From positions 137,501-201,500 of the forward strand of contig CAJNDS010002545.1 in the NCBI GenBank assembly GCA_905221605.1: DNA of 64,000 nucleotides, given 5' to 3'. The notes beneath the pieces are model-generated. The model was not told the origin of the DNA and did not search any database. It saw nothing but the letters and a program-made list of their open reading frames with translations. Positions 53,957 to 64,000 of the stretch are shown piece by piece (positions within the stretch are counted from its first letter, which is position 1; each line of letters starts with the position of its first letter). The translations under genes were made by a program, and so were the position numbers. Source of the DNA: Symbiodinium natans (Eukaryota > Sar > Dinophyceae > Suessiales > Symbiodiniaceae).

Positions 53957-54229
53957 TTGGCCCCATTCGAGGTTCAGGCTCTTCAAACCTCTGGCCTTCC
54001 TTTATTGGGATCTTGGCTCTGCATTTGGGTCTCTCAAGCACAGGATTCCAGTTTAGGGTCTGAGGTTTGGAGGGGGGGGAGCTTACACGCGCATTTTCTT
54101 TTGGGTTTGAGTCAGTTTAAGGATGTAGCCTCAAAGCCCCAATCTCGCAGCCTTTGCCCGGACATGGGGTCCGTTGAAAGCATGTGCAGGGCTACCGGGC
54201 TACTTGCGCTTCAGGAAGCTTATATATAA
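53957..54229 (+). CDS. 90-codon ORF, uncertain
   Basis: Diverges from the 53668-53946 ORF with a 10-bp gap. Contains a hydrophobic run LPLLGSWLCIWVSQA. Low support. Confidence 0.25.
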   Translation: MAPFEVQALQTSGLPLLGSWLCIWVSQAQDSSLGSEVWRGGSLHAHFLLGLSQFKDVASKPQSRSLCPDMGSVESMCRATGLLALQEAYI

Positions 54230-54335
54230 GCCAGAACCCGCAAAGATCTGTGAAGCCAAGCCCGGCCAGTTACATCTGAAACTTTCTTGGGTTTCCTTAC
54301 GAAACCCTAATCCTGAACTCCGAATAGCCAAAACC

Positions 54336-54640
54336 CAACATCGCCCCTACACACTCGCGCAAACACTTGAGTTCTGGTTTGCGGGCCTTGCTGCGGAAGG
54401 CTGGATGCATGTGCTTCATCTCGCTGAGTGTGCAGAAAGGCCCCATCCCCCAAACACTGTCAACCCCATAAACCCTCTAAACTCCATAAACTCTCTCAAC
54501 CCCATAAGCCCAAAACCCGAAACACCCCTCCCCTCCCCCTCCCCCCAGGTGTTTCCTCCCCACGCCGAAGGCGCGAGCCGCGCCGTGCCTGGCGCCCCTG
54601 GAAGGCATGCAGGGACGTGGCCACCAACGCCTCTCTAGAG
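54336..54640. CDS. Coding-like region, strand uncertain
   Basis: Minus 54336-54450 reads CTLSEMKHMHPAFRSKARKP then ELKCLRECVGAML. Plus reads LEFWFAGLAAEGWMHVLHLA and, at 54550-54640, WRPWKACRDVATNASLEEYW. Confidence 0.35.
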
Positions 54641-55137
54641 GAGTATTGGGGTCATTGGGGTTTAGGGTCGGTCTTGCATAGTGGATGGGGTTTGTTGGGC
54701 TTCAGACGGGTTCAGGGTGGACTTGATTGAGAATCTGTTCCTGAGGGAATTCAGGACGCATGCATGCAACACCTGAGTCACCTGAATAATCACCTGAAAA
54801 AGAAGCTAACGCAGGAGCCAAACATTGACTGATTTCATCCCTTGGTAATCCCTACATAGGTTTAACAATGCACTCCAAAGTGCCTACTCTACTCAAATAA
54901 ACCGTATATACTCTAAGCTCGACACCGAATGTGCGCCATACCTGATACTAAATCCTAAAATCTGTATACCAAAAGGGGCTACATCCAATATTCCCTGAAC
55001 CCGAAAGCCCAAAAACTCTAAACCTTAAATACTCAAAAACCTTAAAGCCCTGAACCCTAAACCCCGAATAGCCTGCATACCGAATACAGCCAAATATGCC
55101 CTATAACTCCCTAATATGCTGAATGCACCCTATTCTA

Positions 55138-55234
55138 CCCCTAAACCCTAAACCCTAAACCCTAAACCCTAAACCCTAAACCCTAAACCCTAAACCCTAA
55201 ACCCTAAACCCTAAACCCTAAACCCTAAACCCTC
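55138..55234 (-). repeat. CCCTAAA array
   Basis: About 13 units. Confidence 0.95.
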
Positions 55235-55271
55235 AAGCAACCTTCTACACCCTGCATACCCTAATGCACCC

Positions 55272-55345
55272 CTTCTGTAAGCAAACCGCGCCGCCTTGCG
55301 CATCTCTTGGGAAGGACGCAGTGCCTTCTTTTGCGGTATATCGGG
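55272..55345 (-). CDS. Exon candidate
   Basis: Frame IPQKKALRPSQEMRKAARFA, YRR. Confidence 0.4.
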
Positions 55346-55373
55346 TTTTAGGGTTTAGGGCAGGGTTAATTGT

Positions 55374-55480
55374 TTATGGCATATATAGGGCGAAATAGAA
55401 CGACATGGGGATTGTCATGATATTGGTAATGATTTCAGCTCCCTCGTCGAGTTGGACCATTGCACGCTCTGAGACTAGGT
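55374..55480 (-). CDS. Candidate terminal exon with hydrophobic end
   Basis: Frame SERAMVQLDEGAEIITNIMT then IPMSFYFALYMP and TAA at 55374-55376. Confidence 0.45.
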
Positions 55481-55617
55481 GCCGAAACTAAGAAACGACC
55501 CGGAAGCAGAGATGAAAATCCTGAACGCTAAGCCCGAAACTCTAAACCCCGCACCTCAAATCCTGAACCCTAAACCCGAAGCCCTAAACCCCACACCTCA
55601 AACCCAAACCCTGAAAC

Positions 55618-55684
55618 CTTTGGGCCCGCTCCAGCACATGTAGGCCAGCAGGGTCTCATCGGGGCGGAGCGCCGCGTAGAAGTC
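55618..55684 (-). CDS. 67-nt GT-AG exon candidate
   Basis: TTCTCAG|GAC ... CCCAAAG|GTTTC bounds frame DFYAALRPDETLLAYMCWSG, PK. Both splice sites are consensus; likely the same gene as the 55374 exon. Confidence 0.55.
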
Positions 55685-55739
55685 CTGAGAATGTACCCTA
55701 AACCCTAAACACTAGACCCTAAACCCTCAACCTCGAACA

Positions 55740-55816
55740 GCCAAAGCCATGTTAACATGGGGGCGGTTGCTTCTACATTCGCCACTGCCCGCGTCGGAGG
55801 CGCCCTCCTCTAACCC
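55740..55816 (-). CDS. Exon candidate
   Basis: Frame EGASDAGSGECRSNRPHVNM. The plus strand also has a short ATG frame here. Confidence 0.3.
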
Positions 55817-56299
55817 TCACCCTAAACCCTGAACCTTAAACCCTGAACCCTAAACCCTAGACCCTGAACCCTGACCCTGAAGCCTAAACCCAATCCCTGG
55901 GGGGCCCCTCACAAAAACGCCCCAGACGCTGCCAGCTTGGGTTTCAACCCTCCCCCTCCCCCCCCCCCCAAACTCCGTCGCCCTGACATGACTACTTGAT
56001 TGAGGGGCAAAATGCTCTGTGGCTTACTTCAAGGCTCATGGATCTTTTAATTTAAGCAGAGATCAATCGGTTTGGGCAGAAATCAATCGGTTTGGGAGGT
56101 TGAGGGCAGCATTGGGGTGTTAGTGCTGGGGCGGAGGCTTGTGAGGTTATAATTAGGAGCTTGACCCCAAGGCGCCATAAATGATGGCACCTTGGGCGGC
56201 GCCCTGGTTTAGGGTTTGCGGTTGAGGGTTTTGAGACTGACCTCTTCACATAAAGCCCTAAAGACCCGAAAACACAAACTCCATCAGGTCTGAGCTCCC

Positions 56300-56423
56300 C
56301 CCCGCCCTGCAGGCCGTCATTCATCTCCTGCCAAGCCGGTGGCTGCACCGGTGGCGGCGGCGGTGGTGGCGGCGGCTGCGCCGCAAAAGTGGGGGCAGGA
56401 TACGCGGGGGCCTCGGATCTCAA
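56300..56423 (-). CDS. Proline-rich exon candidate
   Basis: Frame YPAPTFAAQPPPPPPPPPVQ then PPAWQEMNDGLQ. The plus strand reads an alanine/valine run, typical of the complement of a GCC/CCG repeat. Confidence 0.35.
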
Positions 56424-56439
56424 GCAGTCTTGAGGTTGA

Positions 56440-57065
56440 TTTCAGCATGGGGCTTGGTGCACCAAAAGCCAGTGGACACCTCCCCCTGAGCTACATATTA
56501 TATATATATATATTTATATTTATTTATGTATTTATTTATTTATTTATATTTATTTAATGATGTTGCTATTATATATGTATATGGATACCCCACATCAACT
56601 TACTGCACCCCCAGGCCCTGCACCCGCCTGTGCCCCACCCGCCCTCCCCCTAACTAACACCTGAAAAGTGGCGGGTATCAGATTCCTGAGGCCGAGGGTG
56701 TCAAGCCCAACGGTCCTCAAGAGTATTGGTGAATTCGGGCAACCCGAATACCTGTCGAACCCTGAACCCTGGCCCTGGATCCGATCCTGAATAAAACCGA
56801 AGCTCTAAAAAGGTTGATTCAACTCAGCCCCTTTCTTGGCATCCTCAGCTGCTGTTTGGGTTTAGGGATGTGAGCTTGTGGAGCTGAGGATTTATGGGGT
56901 TTAGGGTTTAAGGTCGGCCCGAGGATCAGGACGCTGGGATATTAGAGAGGGCACCTTCAGCTCCAAAGGTTTAGGGTTTAGGGTTTAGGGTTTGGGGTTT
57001 AGGGTTTAGGGTTTAGGGTTTAGGGCTTGGGTTTACGGTTTAGGGTTTAGGGTTTAGGGTTGCCG
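56440..57065. other. TA-rich microsatellite, unique spacer and TTTAGGG array
   Basis: (TA)n and TTTA runs at about 56499-56585, a unique stretch without a clear gene, then TTTAGGG units at 56970-57060. Confidence 0.6.
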
Positions 57066-57088
57066 GTAAGCCCTACGCGTAATGCCAG

Positions 57089-57175
57089 GCATCGCGGCGA
57101 TTGGCAGGACGAAATGGCGAAGAAGAGCGCACGCGACGAAGGCGCGGCTGCTCTTCACTCACCTGGCGTAGGGGT
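57089..57175 (+). CDS. Exon candidate
   Basis: TGCCAG|G is followed by HRGDWQDEMAKKSARDEGAA then ALHSP; clearly protein-like and preceded by a TTTAGGG array. Confidence 0.5.
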
Positions 57176-57556
57176 TAGGGGTTGACTGCAGGGGTTTTAG
57201 GGTTTAGCGTTTAGGGGTTCGACGGTGACAAGGATGCTTCCGATAGGTATTACTGCTACGAGTATGTGTTTCTGATTCCTTCCTGGCGGTTGCGGGATGC
57301 GGGATCTGTGTGTGATTGGGGAGTCGGCTGATGGATTTCACGGATGAACCCCAGCATCACTGTTCGGAGTTGACCCTTTAGGCGATATAGGGTTCAGACA
57401 TTCCCAAGGCCAGACCACATGTTTCCTTTTTGCCATTGCTGGAGTCAAACACTCAGAAGGGCTTTGGGACTCTGAACGTGATTACCTGAAGCCCTCATAA
57501 GAATCCTGAGCTCTATACGCCCTAAGCCCTAAACCGTACCTCGGTTTGCCCCGGCC

Positions 57557-57665
57557 TGGATAAAGGTGCGCGCGTAGACGAGCTGCATTGCCGAATGATG
57601 CGAAAGCTGGCTAAACTTCTACCTGGCCCCTGCGAGGGAAAAGCGGCGGCGCGGTGCACCCAGCG
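57557..57665 (+). CDS. Exon candidate
   Basis: Frame GLDKGARVDELHCRMMRKLA then KLLPGPCEGKAAARCTQRG. Likely the same gene as the 57089 exon. Confidence 0.5.
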
Positions 57666-58320
57666 TGGGGTTTACAGGGTTTAGGGTTTATGAGGTTTAC
57701 AGGGTTCTAAGGGTGTGTTCGGTATTTAAGGCTTAAGGCTTGGGGGGTTTACAGATCGGGTTCATAGGGTTTAGGGCGGAACCAAATGGACCAAACCCCT
57801 GTACCTAGAATGAAAGATAATCAAAGGAGGGAAACCGCAGCGGCAACCGGTAGAACACGTGCCCGCATCCCAGACAAACAAACAGATCCAGCCCGACACG
57901 CGGCGCCTGCGACATTCCATCCTTTGCAGAATGCGCGGAATGGATTGTGGGTGTAGAGGGTTTGGGGGATGTGCAAGTTCAGGTTCTGTCAGGTTGCTAC
58001 ATGAGTCTGGGGTTCAAGTCAGCCTTTGCTTTTACAGCCTGCTCTGGGCATGAACTACCTCATCTTGCAACGCTGGCCATCGCACTGCTGATCTAACCCC
58101 ACGTGCCAAAATTCCCAAGGCCCAACCCGCCAGAACCCACTGTCTCACAAAAATGCGGCTGTGGCTCCAAGTCAACCGCGTGACAATCTCCAACTAAATT
58201 ACACACTGAACACGATCAAATCTTACATGGGCAAGCTTGCCAAAAAGTAGGGACCATTCCCGTCGGCATGGCTGAGAGAAACCTGTAAAGTTAATTTGTG
58301 GATTTAAATCGTCGCCTGCG

Positions 58321-58608
58321 GTGCCATGGCAGCAGCAGACAGAGCGGTCGTGCTTTCAAAAGCGACCCAACGACAATACGCACCGCATCAAGGAACTGAC
58401 ATGTTGGCCCCCATTGAGGGTGTGCTTATGCTCGTTTTGGCCACGTGTTGGCATGTCCGGCCGACGCGCAAATGATCGACCCGAGCAGCTGCGCAGCAAA
58501 ATGGATACAAACGGCATCACACCGCAAAGCGCCATGCACGATGCCACATGTGTCACACACGCACGAACCTGGCACCTTCGAGAAGAGCTGCGTAGCTTGG
58601 AGCTGTAG
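58321..58608 (+). CDS. 95-codon ORF, strand uncertain
   Basis: Plus frame ends GITPQSAMHDATCVTHARTW then HLREELRSLEL. The minus strand carries a 90-codon ATG frame over the same DNA. No telomere-like repeats. Confidence 0.35.
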   Translation: MPWQQQTERSCFQKRPNDNTHRIKELTCWPPLRVCLCSFWPRVGMSGRRANDRPEQLRSKMDTNGITPQSAMHDATCVTHARTWHLREELRSLEL

Positions 58609-58633
58609 CTAACGGTTTTCACGACCATGCTTG

Positions 58634-58860
58634 ATGGGCTTGCAGGATGGCGGGTGTTGGATGGTTCGGGTTGAGGACTCGGTAATCCGGCATCGCGGCG
58701 TAGCGGCTCGTTATCTCGGCCCCAAGGTGGAGCTACACATGGAAATCAACGAACCAAAACTTCAAGATCCCTCGGCCCGGTCTAGACTTCCGTTTTCCGA
58801 CGCTGCTTTGGCATCCTCCACCGGCGCTTGCAAGGTTTCCATTTTCTGGAGAGGGGTTTC
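58634..58860 (+). CDS. ORF or exon candidate
   Basis: ATG at 58634; RVEDSVIRHRGVAARYLGPK then VELHMEINEPKLQDPSARSR. It runs on into telomere-like sequence, so the true 3' end is probably near 58855. Confidence 0.45.
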
Positions 58861-59442
58861 GGGTTTCGGGTTGAGGGGCTTTGGTCAGGGTTTGGGTCCT
58901 ATAGTGTATGGGGAATAGGGCTTAGGGTCTATAGGGTTTTGTCTGTAGGGGGGACGCTCCATCAATCTTCTTTTAACAGCGATAGGAACCCGAAAATACT
59001 TCAAGGAAATTCCTTCATGAAAGGATACTGGACCCACTGAGAGCCTAAGCCAAGGGCTTAGGTTGAAGGCTCAAGGCTTTGGGGTTTTGCTTTACGGCTT
59101 GGCTCTTCCCTAAACCCGAAACCACGAATCCTTGGCACCTTGTGTGTCTACGTGTTTAGATGTACAGTATGTTAAATCAGCTGTAAGGTAAAGGAGACTT
59201 GAGGAATTCCGTAGGTTTCAGATTCAAGTAGGTTTGGAGGCTCTTAGAAGTTAAGGGGAAAACCTTCCTGTAGATCCTGTAAACCCTGTACACCCTAAAT
59301 AGCCCTAAAAGTTGCGCTAAAGGTCCTAAAGCCCCCAAACCCTGAGAACCCGAACCGGCCCTACCCCCCACCCCCCCCCCCAAAAAAAAAAAAATAAATA
59401 AATAATAAATATATTTAAAAAAAAATATATATATATATATAT

Positions 59443-59535
59443 AGCCCTCAGCATCCGCCAGCGGCGGCTGCGCCGTGCTGAAGTCACCGAGGCGTCTCGC
59501 AGCCACGGCCCGGCCCAGCCTTGCGGTCCAAAAGT
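59443..59535 (-). CDS. Exon candidate
   Basis: Frame ANFWTARLGRAVAARRLGDF then STAQPPLADAEG, ending where a TA-rich microsatellite begins. Confidence 0.45.
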
Positions 59536-59639
59536 TGGCTTTTCAGAGCGTGGTGCTCTAGGGTCTCTGGGGTTTCGGGCTTTGCGTAAGTTGGCGTCCT
59601 GTAAGTGCGGCTCAACCCCGCCTTCTGATTTGGGATTGG

Positions 59640-60310
59640 GGGGGAGGGTTCAGGGTTTTAGGGTTTTAGGGTTTTAGGGTTTTAGGGTTTTTGGGTTTTT
59701 GGGTTTCAGGGTTTCAGGGCTTCAGGATTTTAAGCTTTAGGGCTTTAGGGTTGTTGGGGACCCGGCTTTCGGGCTTAGGGTTCAGGCACGGTTCAGGGAC
59801 AGACCTATACAGCCTAATGTTCGAAGAGAAAGGGGGGAGGTCTGTTGGCCCAAGTGGGGCTGGGAGTGTCGGTTCTTCGCACCTTACCCGGTTTGGGGGG
59901 CTTTGCGGCTTAGGATGTAGGCTGTAGGGGATGGTGCTGAGGGTTTTGCGTCTAGGCATTTTTTGGGCTGAGGGTTCCGGACTTTCCTCTAGGATCTGTG
60001 CTTGAGGTTTGTTTCTAGTTTAGCGTACAGGGTTTATGTTTAAGGTTTAGGGTTAGGGTGTTGGGTTTAGGGTTTAAAGGGTTTAGGGTTTAGGGTGTTG
60101 GGTTTAAGGTTTAGGGTCTAGGGTGTTGGGTTTAGCTTTTGGGGTTGAGGGTTTAGGGTTTAGGTGTTGGGTTTAGTGTTCAGGTGTTGAGTTTGGGGTT
60201 TAGGGTGTTGGGTTTGGGGCTTAGGGTTTAGAGTTTTAGGGTTTAGGGTTTAGGGTTTAGGGTTTAGGGTTTAGGGTTTAGGGTTTAGGGTTTGGGGTTT
60301 AGGCTTTAGG
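59640..60310 (+). repeat. Degenerate TTTAGGG-like tract
   Basis: TTTTAGGG, GTGTTGGGTTTAG and TTTAGGG units; a run with period about 28 (TTTAGGGTGTTGGGTTTAAGG) at 60040-60230. No gene seen. Confidence 0.85.
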
Positions 60311-60328
60311 CTTTAGAGTTTAGGGTTT

Positions 60329-60403
60329 CCGGCGGAGGCTTCCGCCGCCTCCGCCAGCTCTTCGCGCGCGCGGAGGACCCAGACCATGCCTTCCGGACCT
60401 TAG
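60329..60403. CDS. GC-rich coding-like island, strand uncertain
   Basis: The only non-repeat island in a 2-kb telomere-like stretch. Minus: GMVWVLRAREELAEAAEASA. Plus: GFRRLRQLFARAEDPDHAFR. Confidence 0.35.
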
Positions 60404-60429
60404 GAACACTGGGTTTAAAGTTCCCCTCT

Positions 60430-61540
60430 GCTATGCAATTTAGGGTTTAGGGTTTAGGGTTTGGGGTTTAGGGTTTAGGGTTTAGGGTTAAGGGTTTAGG
60501 GTTAAGGGTGAAGGGTTTAGGGTTTAGGGTTAAGGGTTAGGGGTTTAGGGTGTGGGGTTTAGGGGTCTGGACCTTGCCTCAGGAAACACTGTTCGGGGTT
60601 AAGGGTTTAGGGTTTGGGGTTTGAGGTTATGAGCTTAGGGTTATGGTTAAGGGCGTAGGGTTAAGGGTTTAGGGCTAAAAGTTAAAGGTTAAGGGTTAAG
60701 CATTTAAGGGTTTAGGGCTTTAAGGCTTAAGGGCTTAGGGAAGTGATTTCCTAATGGTTTCCCGAGGAAAGGTCCGAAACCCTAAACCCTAAACCCTTTA
60801 CCCTAAACCCTAAACCGTTTTAGGGTTTAGGGTTTAGAGTTTGGGTTAAGGGCTAAGGGCTTTAGGGTTAGGGGTTTGGGATTCAGCGCCCCGGACTTTT
60901 CCTTAGGAAACCATTAGGGTTTAGGGTTTAGGGTTAAGGATGTAGGGTTTAGGGTTTAGGGTTTAGGGTTTCGGACCTTTCCTCGGGAAACCATTAGGAA
61001 ATCACTTCGGTTTGGGGTTTAGGTTTTAGGACTTAGGGTTTAGGGTGCTTAGGGTTTAGGGTTTAGGGTTTAGGGTGTTTAGGGTTTATATAGGGTTTAG
61101 GATTTAGGGCTTAGGGCGTTTAGGGTTTAGGGTTTGGGGTTTGGGATTGGGCCTGTGAGCACAAGGTTTTGGGTTTTCGGGTCTCGAAGTTTTTCGGGTC
61201 ATGGCGTTCAGCTTAGAGTTTTCGAGTTCAAGGTTTGAGGGTTGACGGTTGAGGGTTGAGGGTTTAGGGTTTAGGGTTTAGAGTTCAATTGGGTTGGGAA
61301 TTTACGGTTTAGGGTTTAGGGTTTAGAGTTTAGGCTTTAGGGTTTAGGGTTTAAGGGTTTGGGGCTTGAGGGTTTAGGGGTTAGGGTTAGGGGTATTGGG
61401 TTTAGGGCTTTTAGGCAGAGGGCTTCTAGAATTTCTAGGGCTTATAGGGTTTAGGGTGTAGCTTTAGGTTTTGGGCTTGAGGTTTAGGGTTTAGGATTTA
61501 GGTTTAGAGTTTCTTGTTTAAATTTAGGGCTTAGGGTTCG
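60430..61540 (+). repeat. Mixed TTTAGGG / TTAAGGG tract
   Basis: Contains repeated larger motifs: GGACCTTTCCTCGGGAAACC-type sequence occurs near 60566, 60765 (inverted), 60890 and 60985, so the unit is longer than a telomere repeat. No gene seen. Confidence 0.8.
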
Positions 61541-62039
61541 AGAAAAAAAAGGGTTCAGGCTGCAAGAGTTAGGACGAAGGGTTGGAGGTGATGCCCTTTG
61601 GGAAGCGTTGTCTGCCGTGTTCTAGAGAGTTTAGGCTTTAGGCCTTAGGGTTTAGGGTTTGGGGCTCCGGGTTTATATAGGGTCTTGGGTTTTGGGTTTT
61701 GGGTTTAGGGTTTAGGGTGTTGGGTTTAGGGCGATGGGTCGCGGTCCAGGGTCTAGGGTTTCGGGCTCACTCAGTTACCCAACAACCCATTGAAGAAAAA
61801 AAAAATCAAACTTTCCTTTTCCAGCTGTTTATAACCAGGGAACTGAGTTCAGAATGTAACTGACTCCTCCCGGAGAAGCCTATGCTGCTTTCTTCCAGGG
61901 GCCAGAAGGGTTTAGGGTTTAGGGTTTAGGGTTTAGGGTTTAGGGTTTAAGGACTTGGAGCTCTGATGGTTTTTTGGATGTGGAGCTCTGATGGCTGTTG
62001 GACTTGGAGATCTTATGGGTTTGAGAATTTACAGCTCGC

Positions 62040-62130
62040 AGAGTTGAGCGTTTAAGGTTTAAGGTTTAGGGTTTAGGGTTTAGGGTTTAGGGTTTAGGGT
62101 TTAGGGTTTAGGGTTTAGGGTCTAGCGTTT
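62040..62130 (+). repeat. TTTAGGG array
   Basis: About 10 units. Confidence 0.95.
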
Positions 62131-62235
62131 AAGGTTTAGGGGCCACCGCAAACCCGAACCAAACAAAACATAAAGACTTAGGTCCAGGAACCCTAAAACC
62201 GCAAAGCTCATGGCGTGAGAAAAGCAAGCATGTAA

Positions 62236-62772
62236 GCACCCCCCCCAAGCACCCCAAGCACCCCAAGCACCCCCAGCACCCCCAACACCCCCAACACCCC
62301 CAACACCCCCAACACCCCCAACACCCCAAGCACCCCAAGCACCCATAGCACACCAAGCACCCCAAGCACCCCAAGCACCCCAAGCACCGCCAGCACCCCC
62401 AACACCCCCAACACCCCCAACACCCCAAGCACCCCAAGCAACCCAAGCACCCCAAGCACCCCAAGCACCCCAAGCACCCGAGCACCCCAAGCACCCACCC
62501 CAAGCACCCCCAAGCACCCCCAAGCACCCCAAGCACCCCAAGCGTACCGCAACACCCCAACACCCCCAACACCCCCAACACCCCCAACACCCCCAACACC
62601 CCAAGCACCCCCCAAGCACCCCAAGCACCCAAGCACCCAAGCACCCCAAGCACCCCAAGCACCCCAAGCACCCCAAGCACCCCAAGCACCCCAAGCACCC
62701 CAAGCACCCCAAGCACCCCAAGCACCCCAAGCACCCCAAACACCCCAAACACCCCAAACACCCCAAACACCA
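62236..62772 (-). repeat. CACCCCAAGC 10-bp minisatellite
   Basis: About 53 units alternating between CACCCCAAGC and CACCCCCAAC blocks. A 10-bp unit rotates through all frames, so the three long Gly/Cys/Leu/Val minus frames are by-products. Confidence 0.95.
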
Positions 62773-62859
62773 AACCCGAAATCCTAAACTGAAAGCCCGA
62801 AATCCTAAACCCATAAACCTTAACCGCCAAAATCTAGCTACTGAAGGCTGAACCTACAA

Positions 62860-62932
62860 ACTCCAAACTTCACCGAGAGGCCGTGGGCTTTGCTTCTTGG
62901 CAGCATCAACACGGGCCATGCGGCTTAGGGCG
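62860..62932 (-). CDS. Exon candidate
   Basis: Frame SRMARVDAAKKQSPRPLGEV, adjacent to a telomere-like tract. Confidence 0.4.
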
Positions 62933-63149
62933 TTGATGTTTGGGTTAAGGTTTAAGTTTTAGGGTTTTAGGGTTTAGGGTTTAGGGGCTCAGGCTTTAGG
63001 ATTATGGTTCTTGGGCTACAGGCTTTAACAGGTTTTAGGCTTTAGGTTTTGGGCTTAAGGCTTCGAGGTAATCTCTGTGACAAGGTTTTCGAGCTTGGCT
63101 TGAGGTCAGGGGCTGAAGGTTTGGGCATTGCAAAATCAGTCCTGCATCT

Positions 63150-63200
63150 ACTTTGCAGCTGTAAGGAGTCGGTTTTGCTCCAGGTCGCAGAGCTTACTCG
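63150..63200 (-). CDS. Exon candidate
   Basis: Frame SKLCDLEQNRLLTAAK, directly abutting a long TTTAGGG array. Confidence 0.35.
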
Positions 63201-63391
63201 GGTTTAGGGTTTAGGGTTTAGGGTTTAGGGTTTAGGGTTTAGGGTTTAGGGTTTAGGGTTTAGGGTTTAGGGTTTAGGGTTTAGGGTTTAGGGTTTAGGG
63301 TTTAGGGTTTAGGGTTTAGGGTTTAGGGTTTGGGGTTTGGGGTTTGGGGTTTGGGGTTTTGGGGTTTTGGGTTTTGGGTTTACGGTTTAGG
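63201..63391 (+). repeat. TTTAGGG then TTTGGGG array
   Basis: About 18 TTTAGGG units then four TTTGGGG and TTTTGGG units. Confidence 0.97.
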
Positions 63392-63447
63392 TATCTCAGC
63401 GTGCTTTCGCAGTCGAAGCTTGAGATTGAGGGGCCGCATTTGAGGTA

Positions 63448-63562
63448 GGGTCTTCATTTTTAGTATCCCCAAAAGGACATTAAGGGTTTAGGGTTAAGGG
63501 TTTAGGGTTAAGGGTTTAGGGTTGGGGTCTTTATTATTAGTATCCCCAAAAGGACATTAAAC
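63448..63562. repeat. Direct repeat of TAGTATCCCCAAAAGGACAT
   Basis: Two copies about 80 bp apart, each preceded by TCTTCATTTT or TCTTTATTAT, separated by TTTAGGG/TTAAGGG units. Confidence 0.8.
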
Positions 63563-64000
63563 CTACACTCCCCAGAGGATTCCTAAGGAAACCCTATTTA
63601 CACTCACCAAAACGGTAGTACAGACCCTACTTCATATAGGCGCATGGACAGCCTACATCTTCAACCCTTGACCCCCTAAACTCCTAGATCCCACTGAACC
63701 CCACTACCCTAAACACTAAACCCGAAACCCTAAACCCTAAACCCTCAACCCCAGTAGCCGTAAAACCTGAGTCCGAAACCCTAACCCCTAAACGCTAAAC
63801 CCTAAACCCTAGACCCTCAACATTCAACCCACTACCCTAGACCCTTACTCTGTGACCTATTTCCCTGTTCGGCTTCCCCGAAACCTCAACCCTAAATCCT
63901 GCACCCTACCACCCTACACCTGAACCCTAAGACCTACACAAGAAACCCTAAACCCTAAACCCTGTATAAACCCTATGCGGAGGTTCACAAGGAACTTCAG

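Noticed and set aside
54428-54730. 100-codon plus ORF as a full gene
   Set aside because: Its first third is a telomere-like CCCATAAAC tract; only the segment near 54550-54640 looks protein-like.
62122-62830. 230- and 233-codon Gly/Cys/Leu/Val ORFs
   Set aside because: Product of a 10-bp minisatellite that stays open in all registers.
1-64000. A chromosome end or subtelomere
   Set aside because: Arrays occur in both orientations throughout, are short and variable, and lie inside introns of ordinary genes; no terminal uniform array is present.
1-64000. CRISPR array, prokaryotic operon or phage
   Set aside because: The regular repeats are telomere-like or simple with no unique spacers; genes are spliced, with eukaryotic domain architecture.
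1-64000. rRNA, tRNA, snRNA or spliced-leader genes
   Set aside because: I looked for conserved tRNA box motifs, rRNA-like stretches and the dinoflagellate spliced-leader sequence and saw none; a covariance-model search was not possible here.

Overview
The window reads as nuclear DNA of a dinoflagellate, probably a Suessiales or Symbiodiniaceae relative. The evidence is of three kinds. First, genes are cut into very short exons (mostly 23-110 nt) whose introns start with GC or GA more often than GT and end in AG, usually with a G right after it. Second, the recognisable proteins are a six-segment voltage-gated cation channel with a C-terminal EF-hand and a protein made of repeated cysteine-rich PAN/Apple-like modules; both have a dinoflagellate look. 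Third, the intergenic and intron DNA is filled with TTTAGGG-type telomere-like repeats in both orientations. No prokaryotic operon, rRNA, tRNA or CRISPR structure was seen.

Layout. 1-8.4 kb: telomere-like arrays of several variants, a GGGCCA array, and isolated exon candidates. 8.4-9.8 kb: a two-exon minus-strand gene for a predicted four-segment membrane protein of unknown family. 9.8-18.5 kb: arrays, exon candidates and a 549 bp terminal-inverted-repeat element. 18.5-32.8 kb: the main gene, a minus-strand voltage-gated cation channel that I could follow through 23 exons and 22 introns with the reading frame kept throughout; only about 9% of the span is coding. 32.9-43 kb: more minus-strand exon candidates that may be the 5' part of the channel and one or two further genes. 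43.1-48.1 kb, perhaps up to a signal-peptide exon at 50.6 kb: the minus-strand PAN-like module gene. 50.7-59.6 kb: exon candidates on both strands, a degenerate tandem repeat at 52.4-53.0 kb and a few longer ORFs. 59.6-64 kb: mostly telomere-like repeats, a 10-bp-unit minisatellite and a few exon candidates.

The most striking structure is that TTTAGGG-like arrays, microsatellites and several distinct families of small inverted-repeat (MITE-like) elements sit inside introns of otherwise ordinary genes. In the channel gene most long introns carry at least one array and often a different small element. The arrays occur in both orientations within one gene, so this is not simply a chromosome end.

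Limits. Exons were found by eye from reading frame, splice-site fit and family motifs. Exons of the channel and PAN-like genes are supported by frame continuity and homology. The isolated exon candidates rest mainly on an open, protein-like frame; equally open segments lie inside channel introns and are skipped by the channel's frame, so those calls are tentative. Translation starts, UTRs, promoters and polyadenylation sites could not be placed except where stated.
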